Assembly: GCF_036370855.1 (NCBI RefSeq)
Contig: NC_088099.1
Location: forward strand, 137,185,017-137,249,016
Origin: Dromaius novaehollandiae
Taxonomy: Eukaryota; Chordata; Aves; Casuariiformes; Dromaiidae
Direction: 5' to 3'
DNA length: 64,000 nucleotides
Shown: piece by piece, positions 13,601-27,100 of the stretch
Layout of the letters: every line of letters starts with the position of its first letter
Position numbering within the stretch: position 1 is the stretch's first letter
Translations under genes and position numbers: made by a program
The notes under the pieces: model-generated
The model's input: only the letters and a program-made list of their open reading frames with translations
The model's database searches: none
What the model was told of the DNA's origin: nothing

Positions 13601-15232
13601 TTTTTAGATCTTTTTTAATTGTTTCTATTGGAAAACCAACTCTCATTCTTTTGTTATGAGTATAGTTATGATCTAAACCATGATCTAAAATTGCATTGCC
13701 TTTTGCTGAGGTTTTCCAAATCTTTCCAATTGATGGTTGTCATTTACAGTCTTTATTTTATTTTTTTTTTCCTCCTCCTGAACTTCTCTGTCAGGAAGTT
13801 TACATGATTAATGAGGAGTCCAAAGAAACAAAAATGACAACAAAAAACCATCAGCTGACTTTTTGTTAAAAAATGGAATTCATGTTGGTCTCTTCTCAAT
13901 AGAAGATATTCAGATGCAGTATGCATGGTTGCTCTTGTACCGCAACATAGCTTTAATTTGGCCTGCACTCATCTGATACTAAGGTAAATGAGTTCAGAAG
14001 TTTCAAGAGCATAATATAGTACTCTTATTCTTTAAACAAAGCTGTGAAGTATAGCAAGGATATGCTGTGTGTGAGAGGCCTCCTTGTTGGTTACACAGTG
14101 TTTTGCATGCTGCCTGTCAGCTGAAGTCCAGTGACATCAGCTGCTTTGAGGAATAATACAAGGAATTTCTTGAAAAATGCATAGAATCAATGCACAGCAA
14201 GAGTACGTTGACCTTCTGGTAGACTCTACTGCCAAATTTAGAGTAGACCCGCTGGGCTTCTGCAACACTGCAAAGCTGTGAGTGACTCTTTTGCTCAGTC
14301 ATTCTGTTGTATAAAGGTCGACCTCCTCCCGCTTGATTTCTCATGCTGCAGGTGGTTCACAAGGAGCTCATTTGCAATGTCCAGCTCTCACAACAGGCAA
14401 ACGTATAAAAAGAGACAATCTGGTTTTTGTTACAGCTGTTAAATAGAAAGATATGAGCATAGATCAGTAAAATAAACGCAAAAAGGAAGTGAAGAGGGTG
14501 GGAGAAAACCATGCACAACTGAATAAATTACTTCATTCTGAAATGAAAAGAAGACACAAATGTTCTCAAATGATCAGAATGTAATGCACTGCCAAAGGAA
14601 AGCTGATTACCTCAGAAAATCATTTTTCTTTATGGATACTAGTAGTTATTGCTTTTTAAAAGACAAATTTATTGATGTGGAAGATGTGATCAAACAACCG
14701 TGAAAAAGGAATTGTCCTGGGATTGATATTATTGTTATTATTATTATTATTTTATAGAGGGGAAGGGGGGACAGTTCCTTCCTTCACTGAAGGATAAATG
14801 CTACATGATTAGGTCTTGTGCAGTAGTTTATTGCTCTGCCACTTTTCATCATGTGTTTTGATTCCATTGCTCATTTGTTCTTTTTCATTACCTACTCTGC
14901 TGGTCTTCAGAGATGACTGAGTCACAGTAAGCAGTGATGCCCTTCACACATCTTATTACTCCTTCGAACCTGTCTGAGTTGAACTGAGATCCCTGTTTAA
15001 TAGTAATTGTGGCTCTTAAAATTATTGTTCTTTATATATTTTTTAAACGTGTGTGTTCATTACGTTCAGGGGATGCATGTGGTGCAAACTATAACTGATG
15101 CTACAAAGAAGAGATGAATATTCTATTATTTTTTGAGATCTGAGTTAAATCTTTTAATCTAAACAGAGTCAGGACCATATAGGTCAAAAATTGCTTGCTG
15201 TAAGTATGGTCAGTGAAGAGATGGAGCCATAG
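7641..15232. other. Non-coding DNA, no gene recognised
   Basis: No recognisable exon on either strand. It contains T-rich and A-rich tracts, for example 11070-11110 and 13434-13448, and an 8-bp perfect stem with an 8-nt loop at 7995-8018. Open frames of up to about 90 codons (such as 10350-10622) show no domain, no family resemblance and no convincing paired splice sites. It is probably intronic or intergenic. Confidence 0.6.
14728..14752. repeat. (ATT)n microsatellite
   Basis: A short trinucleotide run, interrupted once by a G, immediately left of a G-rich stretch. Confidence 0.85.
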
Positions 15233-17352
15233 CTGATAATAGGTGTCAGTGTCTGTCTGTGTTGGTGCGGATAGATATCGACAGGTAAGAGTCATGATAG
15301 GTGTCAGTGCCAATAGGTGTCAATGGGTGTCAATGCCTGCTGATAGAAAGGACAATGCCTTATATAATCTGTAGATATCAATGTTAATAAGTGTGGTAAG
15401 GTACTGATACCAATAAGTGTATGTATAGGTGCTGATAGGTATCAGTGTTTCCTTATAGGTATCAATGTAAGTTGGCATTGGCATTGATAGGTATGGATAT
15501 CTAATGATACAGAAAAGAATTGATAGGTATGCATAGGTATCAGTGCTGATAGGTATGGATACGTATCAATGGCTCCTGACAGATACCAATGCCTCTCAGT
15601 ATCAATAGGTATTGACACCTGGTATTATCAATAGGTTTCAATGCCTGTTGGTGTCAGTGACAATAGGTAATGGTATTGATAGTTGATGAAAGGAGCTGAT
15701 GCCAATGTTTATCAATGTCTGCTGATTGATACAAGTCAGTATGGGTATTAATAGAAATTGATAGGTATGGATATGTATCAACAGATATCAAAAGGTACCA
15801 ATACGTATCAATAGGTGCTGGTGTTGATAGGGATAGGTGCCAGTATGTGCTAGTAGGTATCAGTGTCTTTTGAAAGGTACTGATGTAAGCTGGTGTCAAT
15901 GAGTATGAATAGGAATCAGTAGCAATTGGTGCCTTTCGATATGGACAGATATCAATGCTGTCAGTATTGCTGTATTTTGGGATGGATAGGTATCGATTCC
16001 TGGTGTTATCAGTAGGGGTGGATAGGTGTCAATGCTGGTAGGTGTGGGTAGGAGTCAGTATTGAGAGGCATCAATAGATATAGATGCTTGGCAGTATTGA
16101 TAGGTATGGATAGTTATTGCTGCTGATATGTATTGTTACCTACCAATGGCTGCTGATAGATATCGATGCTGATAGGTATTATTAGGTCACAATAGGTATT
16201 GATAAGTATCGATGACAATAGAAATCCGTAAGTGCCGAAGCATACTGAGAGGTGTCAGTACTGATAGGTGTAAATATCTGGTGGTATTGGCATTGATAAG
16301 TATTGATGATGATAGGCACGGATAGTTATCAATGCTGATAGGTACAAATAGGTATGGATAATTATGAATACCAGTAGTTATCATTAAGCATCAATGTCTG
16401 CCAGTAGGTATTGATACCTGTTGCTATCACTAGGTAGCAATACATACGGATAGGTAGTGATTGGTATCAATAGGTATTGGTGCCTATAGGGATTGATGCC
16501 TGCCAAAAAGTGTCAATGTCAGTGTCAGTATCAATAGGTATCAATGGGTATTAGTATCAATATATACTGATGGGTATAGATGCCTTGTGGTATTGGTATC
16601 AATGAGTATTGATAAGTATCAGTGCTGATTGGTATTAATGTCAACAGGTGTCATTAAGTATCAATGTCTGCAGATAGATATAGATGTCTATATATATAGT
16701 TAGGTAACAAAAGACATGGATAGATGATGCTGATAAGACTAGATAGATATTAATAAATATCAATAGGTACCAGTGCTAATAGGTACCGATGCCTGTCAAT
16801 GTCAGTATCAATAGCAATTGGTGGGGATTGATAAATATTGGTACGGATGCCTGTTAGTATCGATAGATATTGATGCCTGCCAATAGGTGTATGTGTTGAT
16901 ACATACTGATAGGTGCCAATATCAATAGGTATTGATACTAAAATCAGTATTGAAATCAATAGGTATAGGTACCTCTCGATATTGATAGGTGCTGATATTG
17001 ATAGGCATGAATTCCTCTGGATTTTGATACCTTTGGAAATGTATCTATATCAATAGGTATCCATAGGTACCAGTAGGTAACAATATCAATAGGTACTGAT
17101 ATCAACAGGTATCAAAATGTATCGATAGATATTGATATTGACAGGTGTTACTAGGTATCCAAACTGGTAGGTAATAATTCCTATACATAGGTAACAATAT
17201 CAGTAGGTATTGATGCCCCTCAGTGTTGATAGGCATAATTTTCTACTGATAGATATCATTTTAAATAAATATCAATATCAATATGTATCTGTGCCTTTTG
17301 TCTGGCACAGATGCCTATCAATATGGATAAGTATTGATATGGATAGGTATCG
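15233..17352. repeat. 2.1-kb degenerate tandem array of GATAGGTATC-like units
   Basis: The whole block is built from short variants of the words GATAGGTATCAATG and TGCCTGYYRRTA. By hand count the hexamer ATAGGT occurs about 39 times on the + strand, against less than one expected by chance. Units are irregular, roughly 10-30 bp apart and heavily diverged, so it is an old minisatellite or satellite fragment rather than a homogeneous array. Many units have a GATA-n-TATC inverted arrangement. Minus-strand translation gives Ile/Ser/Thr/Tyr-rich frames (15654-15899, 16187-16384, 16750-16959) that are artefacts of the repeat. Both edges are fairly sharp, changing to ordinary sequence near 15233 and 17352. 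Confidence 0.92.
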
Positions 17353-20300
17353 AGCTGAAACAGTCAAAACCTGTTGCACGTATTTCCAGTGTTTTTAAAA
17401 TAATAAGTTATGTTAATTGGCATGATGCATGAAAGAGCTGTTATTGCACAAGGCTGTTGGATGAATCACTAGGTAATCTGTATTAATTTTGTTGTTTCAT
17501 TTGAGCTGAAACATATATACATATATAAAGCTATTGAACACTAACCAAATTCAGAAGATTTCAAGAAATGTTTTTTCAGCGCTTGAAAGTCTGCAGTATC
17601 TATAACTCAAAATCGAAACACCATTCTGTGATAAACCTCAATAGCTAAACCACAGTTTTTGGTTACTAAAGATAATCAAAAACATTTTATTCTGAATGTA
17701 AAACTGTTTATTCACAGCCCACCGCATTTAGTTTATACTTACTGAAAATCATGTAGTTCCACAACATGTGGTTGAACTAATGAGCCAATGGGTAGTGTTG
17801 TGATTTTGTGGTTTATGCCTAATTGCTTAAATCTGAAGAAGGGCTGCACAAGGTGTCCCTTTTTATTGCTGTGTTCATTGGTTTGCATTAAAGTTTAAAT
17901 GCCTAACCATAACTATTGCTCATAACTATTGCTCTTGTTTAAATCTGGGGGGAATTTGTGACTCTCCATCTCACATCATGCACAAATGACAAGATATTGT
18001 TGAATACAACTTTAACATTGAATAGATTCTGAGTAAAAAACATTTTCATTGACTCTGGTCCCACTTGGATACATAAAAGCTTTGAGCATTTCAGGAACTT
18101 TCATCTGAAGACCGCTTTACTGATTCTATAATTAACATGCAAAATGTGAAAAGCATGAATCTACAGAAAAAGGTTTTTTTTTTTTTTAATGCAGAGTAGC
18201 TTAATACACTTCTTATTTACAACAAGTGAGCACAGATCAGATTAAAAAAAGAATTTATTGGTGAAAGAAAGAAACAGACAATTTTGATGGTATTCTCTTG
18301 AATAGGGATGGAATAAAATGTATCCAAGAGTCCCAAAGGACTTAAATAAAAATAAATGGGGAATAATTAACCACTGTATCCAAGGAGTTGTGAAGAAAAT
18401 CAAAGATGTAAAGGTTTAGAGAATGCCTATATCTGCATTTGAAAAAAAAGGAGAACTCTGAGTTATGCACTAACTAATTTCAACATTTCAGGAAGCAGAT
18501 CTTATGAAGAAAACATTTTAATAGTTGATTTATAAGCACTTAGAGGATAAGAACAGCCAAAACAGATTTATCCAGTACTGATAGAGTTCAGCTAAATATT
18601 TCCTATGACACGTTATCAGGTCTTCTGGATAGTGCAGAAGTAACAGACAACATTTATTTTAGGGTTAGTAAAACCTTTCATATTCTTCCCGATGTTCTCA
18701 CAAGCAAGTTATGGAAATATGGCCTACATGAAACAACTGATTGCTGGGTAATCAACACACCAAAAAACTTGATTTCGATAGTAGCTCTAAGCTGTCAACT
18801 GCTAGGCTGGAAGGAAAAAGTGAGTAAAGTCTGAAAGTCAGAAATAAGCAATAAAAGCAACACCCAAGCCAACGCATTTATGGATGAAACATGTTGAGGG
18901 AAAAGAAAAAGTAGGTTGTGAATGCAGTTCACTGGACTACTCATTTACCTACTTTACCATCACAGCACTGAGAAAGTAAAAGATTTACCAACCAGTTATA
19001 TCCAGACACTATTCAGTGATGTAGACTTGTTTTATTTCACCTCAGCTTCACTGTGATCTGAATTTGTTATGTTTACATCAACTCTGTTTGCTCCTGATAA
19101 TATACAGAAGCTGACTGTTCAATGCAGGTCAAATTATGTCCTTTTTGATGAAGTACAGCAGGGAACATGCAAGTCTTCTTTTATACTGTTTTTTGGAAAT
19201 GAACTAATCTAGCTAGAGGAAGAATGCAGCATAAAGATGTCTGGCTGCCCCTGTAACTCATAAGTTATTTCAAGTTATGAAGATCTGCATTACAGCTTGG
19301 AAGGCAGAATTGACATCTATATTTTCTGTTATATGTTTTCCTGTCATAGCATCAGCTAGACATAAAGCTTATGGTTAATTTGTTTCTCCTTAAGGCTCTG
19401 AAGAAAACACGAAACAAAACTGCCCACCAACCAGTCACAACATATAGTGGTATCAATTCAAAAAATAACATTAATGCTGTCACTTTTTCCCACTGTAATC
19501 TTGTTCACTTGATGCACTTCATCTCTACCAGAAAGGTTAGAAATTGGCTTCATTCATCCAAGTGCTAATCACTGCTCTGAGTTTACTGTTCACACTTAGC
19601 CATTATATATTAGTTATTTTCACTCCTAACAACTGGCACTATATTTTTTACAACTTTCATCTAATAACCTTGCAAAGGTATGATCTATTTTTTTTGATGC
19701 AGTTTAATGTGCTTTTTCGTGTGTTTTAGTGTTGTTCATCTAAACCATCAGAGTATTCAATATCCATAACAAGTGGGCTGTTTCTCTAAGTTAAGAGTTT
19801 GTATGGATCAATATTTAATTCAAATTTGTCTCCAATTTATGCAGTAATCATTTATTTTATGCCCAATATTTATAATATAAATGGTTGAGTCAATAAGTCT
19901 GTACTTGTTCTTATAAACACAAGTTTTACAGAATTAAGATACTGATCAAACTCACATTTTAACCAAAGGAATCTTAAATTGGATGGTCTGAGTTGTGAAT
20001 TTTATAGACTTTGATAATAATTATAAACAGATGGCAAACATTTTAATTAGAAGACTCTAAAATTTTTTTCTAAGAAACTGCTTCTTGTAATTCTCTTTTT
20101 TATTTGCTCTTTTTATCTCTATGCCCCTCCTTCCCTCACTCTTTGGGAGGGCTAAATTTAATAACATGACTGAGCTGACATCCCTATTTTTAAATCAGTC
20201 AACATGCTTCTTTCTTTGTATACATTATTCAAATACAATTCTTAGAGCTAGTTGGAAGAAGGTTTTTCTACTTTTCAGTTGTCTGCAGTCTCACAGCTGG

Positions 20301-23300
20301 ATTTCATTCCTTTCTTAGGCACCCATTCGAATTCCTCCTTGGGAACCAAGAAGCTCCAGGCAGAATCATCGCTTTCATCTTTGCTGCTATATGAGCACAG
20401 AGGGGACTCAGAGAGTGAGGTATCTCCTGTAGTTTCAGGGCACACAAAGCCTCAGACCTCTGTGCATATGTCATCACATACAGAGATTCTAGAGAGGGTC
20501 TAGGTAGAAGTGCAGCAGTGTTGGTGTTTGGAGGAAACTGGCTTGTTTAGTAAGGGAATGATTGCAGAGATTTTATAAGGTACTTGTGTGCGCAGTAACA
20601 GAGGCCAGGGTATTTTCAGTTAAATACAAGACTGCCAGGCACACTGCTTTGCAAATTGCACTTCCCGAGAGTGGGGCCATCACCTGAAGCTTGTAGGTAG
20701 CTGGTCTGGAGCATGTTGTCCTACTGGGACTGGTCCTGGGGCAGGGCTGCCCTCTGGCTGACTGAACAGGGTACAACAAACTAGGACTGGACATACCCCG
20801 TTCGGAGTGCAGAGGTGTTGTTTCACGGTTATGTTGCTGAAGGTCGTCACAATGGCACTGCTGAAGCACACGACTGCTTAAAAGCCTTTGTTTCTGCCAC
20901 AGTTTTCCAGGTTGGAGAATGTCACTGATACATCAAAGGAAATATAATCACCCAATTCTACAGCTGGATGCCAGAGCGTGTATCTATAGCTCATGCGCAG
21001 AAAACATAATAATCCAAATTGTCTAAACATATGTGTGTCATGTACTACAGTGCTTTTTGTAGCCACTGATAATCAATCAGAGCTTCCAGAATGGGATCTA
21101 TGTCTGTTAATCTGGCCACATTGCCTTCTTAGAAGTCAATCCAGCACCATATAAATAATATCTATGACAAATACATAGGTCACATCTGTGTTAGGATGCT
21201 TCCATCATTTGACGGTGGCAGAGTATAAAAATGGAATTACTGGGTCTTGTCCTCTCACCAAGTCCCATATAGAGGTCACAAATCACCCCAAGCCTGCCCC
21301 TCTGCTTGTGACTGTGGTCCTCATTCACGTCTTCACTGGTGGGTGGCATTATGGGTGCAGAGGTCTTGAGGCAGGTAGAGACTTGTGTTTAGTAATGAGG
21401 AGATATGCAGCATGCATGACGAACTAGACATCATGCAAAAGCGAAAGGACTGCTTAGGAGGGAGGAGAGTCATGTAGGATAGCTCGTGGACCAGAGTTTA
21501 ATTCACTGATTTGACAGTTTAACTCTGAGTAGAAGCAGAGCTACTAAAGTCAACACAGAGAAAGCCAGTGGATATTCATATTTAATCAGCTTGTTCAGTG
21601 TACAAGGCAGCATGACAGAAACCATTCATACCTAAACCATTGTTCACAGACTTTTTTTTGTTATTGTTGTTTTATTCACAGGAATTAGGAAGCACAGTTT
21701 ATTTCCGCTTTTTGGTAATCTTTTACATTTTGTGGTCTAGTGCCACTTTTTTTTCCCCCTGTGTCTCTCTTTTTCCTTGTGGATTATACAACCCTTATTT
21801 CCTCATAGGACATATTTTCTAGGCCTCAAGTCCCTTTTGATAGTCTTCTCTGGACTTTTTATAGTTTATCTATGCAATATGCTAACTAGGCCTCAGTTAT
21901 GCTGACTAGAGTAAAATGATTACGTTTTTCATGTATGGTGTTCCTACTTACACATCATGATGTGATGCATATTATTTCACATTGCTTTCACTTTCTCATG
22001 CACTTTGAGATCCATTCTAATTTTAGGCCTTTTTTTGCTATCTTACCCCTTTTTCTCCACAAAGTATTTGCACAGTTGATTACATAAGTGCATTGCTATT
22101 TAGTTATCCCCACTGAACTGTATCCTTTTATTTCAGACAGTTTCTCAAATTTGTGAAGAATATTTTGAATTCCAGCCTTGCACCCCTTCCTGCTTTGCAA
22201 ATGAAGGAATTATACTCACATCATTAATGAGAACAATAGAAGTGACGAATGAAGAACAATTCCCTCTCGGTACCTCCTGCTGGTATTCATATCTTGACCA
22301 TAGTTCACCCACTGTTTCCTTTGAGGAAAGGATCACTTGGGCAGCAAACAAAACTGAATGATGTCTTTCTACACGTTTGCTTGAAAGCTGCCTCTGCACC
22401 CCTGTGTGAAGAGAGTAGTGGCACTGAAGATATAGCTCTTCCTTGGCATCTGTATGTAGCCCAGGGAGGGAAGAAGAGAGAGGGAGCTGCTGCCACCCCT
22501 GTTATTGCAGTCCAGTGAACAGTATGTCCCCGAAAAAGAAACAAAACAAAACAAAAGTATAGATTTTTATCTCTTGGACTCTGCAAGATACCGTGGTGCC
22601 AAATCTACGTTACATAGATGACTGTCTCGTAAACCAAAGGTGTTATGTGGTGCACAAAGCCAAAGGGCAACTTTATGATCACTTTGCTCTGCTTTTGCAT
22701 AACCCTCCAGAAATTGTGGAGCTACTGTTGTTGCTGTCACCTTGAGAAGGGGAAATGGTAGAGGTGGCTCATAATTTTTGAACATCAAAAAGAACTTGAT
22801 AATCATCTGCATTTAGCCTGTCACAGAAGGAGGAGGAACTGAAGCAACAATCTCTGACGTCTGGAAACCCTTGGCTGTATTTCCTAGTCTTGCATGAGAC
22901 AATGTTATCTGAAGGTTGTGTCAAAAGCTGTAGCGAGGTCCTTCTGCTTTTTCCCTCTCCCCAAGGTCAGTTGCCCTGACTATTTGACAAGATTTGTTCT
23001 TGGCAAGTTCATGTTGTCTCTCCTGTATTAGAGTATGCAGTTGAAATTCACAGACCAGTCTTCTGTAGGTCGTGGATGATAATTAATCTTCTACCTGATT
23101 TTCTGGTGAGAAAATAGTAGGATTTTTGGAGGACTATGTTTTTGGAAATGTAAAAAAAGCAACTTAGGGAAAATCATTAATATTTGGTTCTTGTACATAA
23201 GCAGGATAAATCATATGCAATTTCAGGGATAAAATATACCTGGTTGAAGGGATACAGCTATAGAATTGATTCTATACAGAGGTGATGGGACAAATCCATG

Positions 23301-23533
23301 AAGTAAGCCTTTCTATTTGAAGAAAGTCTGTTCATTATTGTCACAGGACAACCGACTATCCTTATGGTCCTGGACCATGTGGTTTCTGTGTGCATGAGGG
23401 AGGGGAGGTGGGGAGATTTACTGCATGACTCCACAACTTATCTAAGTTTACTACACAAGTTACAGTGGTACAAAGCAACAGTTCTTATCAATGGAAATTT
23501 AGTTCAACTAGAATACCTATTTTCTGATTCTAA
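17353..23533. other. Non-coding DNA, no gene recognised
   Basis: No recognisable exon on either strand. A slightly GC-richer island at about 20270-20900 has several overlapping open frames but no family resemblance. A T run lies at about 18174-18187. It is probably intronic or intergenic. Confidence 0.55.
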
Positions 23534-24175
23534 TTGATCTTACCCACGCGTGGCCTCAGTGGCCAATGTATGCTCAATCCCAGGGCAGTAACTGTGGGAG
23601 AGCATCCCCGTCCTGAGGGGATCTGCAAGTTGGCAGACCCACTGTCACCCATGAAGAGCCCCAGATGGCCTTCAGGGCCAAACATTTGTACCCTTCAGGG
23701 GAAGATGGAGGTGGAGCCACAAGGCCAGCTGCAGGTCTCTGCAGGCAGTTGCAGTCCCTAGCTCTTGGCTGCTGCAGGGTTCAACTCTCCTCCGTCATTG
23801 TTATGACAATTGCACCTGCAGTCATGGGATGGGGTAGTGGTCGAATACCCCCAAGGGCAGGGTAGCTGTCTTGAGCACTCTTCAGCACTGAAGAAAGGAG
23901 TTAGAGTGACTACAAATGACAGCTTTACTCTTGCAGTGGTGGTCCAGTCTGCAGTGATTAACACTGCCCCAGCGGTGAGAGGAGGGTCTTGTTTCCCAAT
24001 GTCCTGGCGCTCAAGCAGGCCTCATCTCAGTCTTGACATCCTCCCTTTCGGAGCTTTAGCCCATATGCAGGGCTTGCCATAAAACACAGGAATGCAGACC
24101 ACTTGTGGCTGGCACCAAATGTGTGTGTGGGGGGGAGGGGGAACTGGGAGCATCCCCCCACAATTATCCAGGTGA
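23534..24175 (-). mobile_element. LTR-retroelement remnant, copy 2, related to 6470-7640
   Basis: The segment at about 23975-24095 is related to about 7185-7290: shared blocks include GAGAGGAGG, TCAAGCAGGCCTCA-type sequence, CTTGACATCCT, a CGGAG motif and AGGAATGCA, in the same order and spacing. On the minus strand a TTTGGTGCCA motif near 24112-24121 resembles a retroviral primer-binding site. A G-rich tract at 24122-24141 follows on the right. No viral reading frame is recoverable. Outer boundaries are estimated from the change in base composition. Confidence 0.5.
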
Positions 24176-27100
24176 AACTCCCATCTCTGATCACCTAATT
24201 AATGTTCACATTTGAGAAAGATGTAGCTTTGTCTGCTTTTTGTTTCATCTACTTGTTTTATTGTATATTCTGTTTGTGATAACAAAGAGTTAATTTTTGC
24301 TTAGGATAGTTAAAAAGTAGCAGGAAAAAGTGTACAGATGTCTCTAATAGAAAACTGTTTACCACACTTAAAAGAGCAGATATTGTTCCCTTTGGAGTTC
24401 ACTTCTCAGCATGCTGAATTCTTCACTCCCACTTTAGCACAGAGGAGGGAACCCAGGTGAGAAAGCAAAGCCAAGCCCTTTGATGTAGATAAAAATACAG
24501 CCACTGAAGCATAAAGGGAAAAAAAGTAGCAGAATACAGATTTTTTCATTTCTCCCCTACTTATCCACCCACAAAAAGTGAATTCCTGAGATGTATTAAG
24601 CTTCCCAATGCATTAAGTAAGACAGAAGAACCTGGTGACAGGTAGTGGTGCAGCTCTCATGAATTCTGATGCAAAGCTAGCCCTGCAAGAACAGCTTGTG
24701 CCCTCCAAAACAGAAGAGACTTGAGGAGACTGCCAAATTTCAGGAATGACGTTAGAAAATATGTTCGCTCAGAGGCCGCAGCAGTTGACAGCCATTTAAA
24801 ATTTTATATTCCTTCCTGCTTTGCAAAGTAACCAGTAGCCAGTAACAAATTAGCTATCAAAATATAAAATAGGCATTCTAGGATCTCTATAATCAGTGGA
24901 GAAAACCAGCCCTTTTTAGATAATTTGAATTCAGGAAATAAACATACATTTAACCTATTTTAGATATCTAGTTTAGAGTAGGATAAGTCACTCAGTGAAG
25001 TTGCCTATTTCTCACCTTTTAGCTATTGAGGAAATTGAGACAGCTCACTCAGATACAGTTATCTAGTTTGATGATATGTGTTTTGTTGGACAAACTCCTC
25101 TTTTCTCCCACCTCTGGAGGAATGAGGAAAGGTGAAGGTTGGTGACAATTCCCTCCCTCCCCTCAAAGAATGGGCACAAGAGTGAAAAGAAAAGTGACCT
25201 GAACTTTGAGTTACTGCCATGTCATTCCCATCAGAGTTTAATCACAACTTTGCATCTTTTTGTTTCAATACAGGCAAAATGAAATAAGTTTGTTCATTCA
25301 TTTCCGCATAAAATCAACAAAATAAGTTTTTTTTAAAAAATCTTTTGCCTTCTTGTGGACAAGATAGAAAGAAATAATAGTTTTATACTTTTTAATGTAT
25401 TTATTTTAAGGCTGATTGCTAGCATTCAGCAGTACAATTGGCATGCTGGTGGTGTCTGTAACAGTACAAGTAGACTGATGCTCCAGGAACAGTAATAAAA
25501 GCAGTTCAGGCAAAGAAAAGCTGCTGCAATTGCCTTCTTACACTCAGATATTTAGAGGAACAGATGCAATGCTGTATTTGGTCATGAGTGTCTGTGAAGG
25601 TTAATTAAATCCCAAGGCCTATCAAATAATGGGCCAATATCAGACACTTCAGGGGTAGGTACAAGTGTGCATTTCCTGGTTATGAAATATGACATTAGTT
25701 AATTATGGAATATGACATTCTAAAGTCCTTTCATCTGTCACATAGAAGCTGGCTTATAATATGAAACAGGATGATTTATTTAGATAATAATTTGAGGTAG
25801 GAGAGGATATCATGGATTTTCTTTTGTCTTTCTTTTCCTACAGTAGTTAAATCTTTTTCCAAAACCACTTTCATTTTTCACTAAGTGATGTTATTGCAAA
25901 TGAACACTAAATGTGAAGAAGAAACCAACTATGAGATTCTGAGCACATTTTTTTCTAGAAACTGTTTTGAATGGCATATTGTCAAAAAAAAATTATTTGG
26001 AAAAAATTACAATCAGCTAAGTAAGATAAAGAATTTATTGCATGTAATCTGTTTTTCATCAATTGGAAGAGTCCAATCTGAATTTATTTTCCTTAAATAC
26101 AACTTTATTTGATGATAGGAAGGCTAACCATTTGAATAAAAGATAATTGTATCCAACATGTATGTTTTTTGCTTTGCTCTTCAAGGAAACTAAGTAATAT
26201 TTTCGAAAATAGTAAGCACCAGGATGTTCATTATGTCTTCTATTCCTCCTTGAAACAATTTTATCTTTGTAGTTATCTGTACAAGAAAAAATCTCACACA
26301 GTAGATTGAAAGGCTTGCATCTCTGGAACAGCTGTAAGTAACCCAACCCTATAGACTGAAACGTCTGCAGTAGAGTTCCTAGAAATGTTTATTCTTTAAT
26401 TGTTGCCATTAAATATGGGAAGTTGTATATTAGGACTATGCAAATTCACTCTGCAAATATAGCTACAGTCATCATAAATAAATTCTGCAAATGTTATTTT
26501 CTTTAAGAGTGACACTAACATAACTATGGTCCCTAAAATAGGAGGCCGTTGCTCAAGCCTCTTTCCCACTGTAGGAAGACCCCTACCTGCTGAGGAAAGC
26601 TCCAGTGTTGTATGTTTTGTTTTGCTCCTTAGAAAACACTCTTGATTTCCATTTGTATGAAGAGATTTGGGTTACTAAATTCCTGATTTTGGTGCACAGT
26701 CACCAAACCAAACATGCAAAAATACCCCGCACAAATCATGTTTGGTAGTGTGACCACAGGTACATGAATTAAAGGATCAAATAATAAAAACAAATGAAAA
26801 ACTCCAATCCAAAATAACACAAAAATGCATGTTTGGTAGAGCAAGTGCCACTGAAATAGCATTTGATATGGTATTCCATATTTGTAGCTATTAATAACTG
26901 AATATCAAATAACTTGATAGCCCTAATAGTCGAAAAGCATTTTCAAAATTAATGATAACTTTGGAGTTTTCACTGCAGGCAAAGCAAAGATTTTAATTTC
27001 CTGCTATAAAACTAGAGCAAAACAAATGTTGCTTACTTTCCATTATAAACAGATGTCCATGTTAACAAAATGTAGCTGAACTGCCGAGAATAGTATTTTA

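Noticed and set aside
15654..16959. Ser/Thr/Ile/Tyr-rich minus-strand frames
   Set aside because: They are translations of the degenerate GATAGGTATC array, not proteins.
20252..20503. 83-codon + frame with an acceptor-like TTTCTTAG inside it
   Set aside because: The Ser-rich peptide resembles nothing I recognise, there is no good donor, and there is no neighbouring exon of the same kind.
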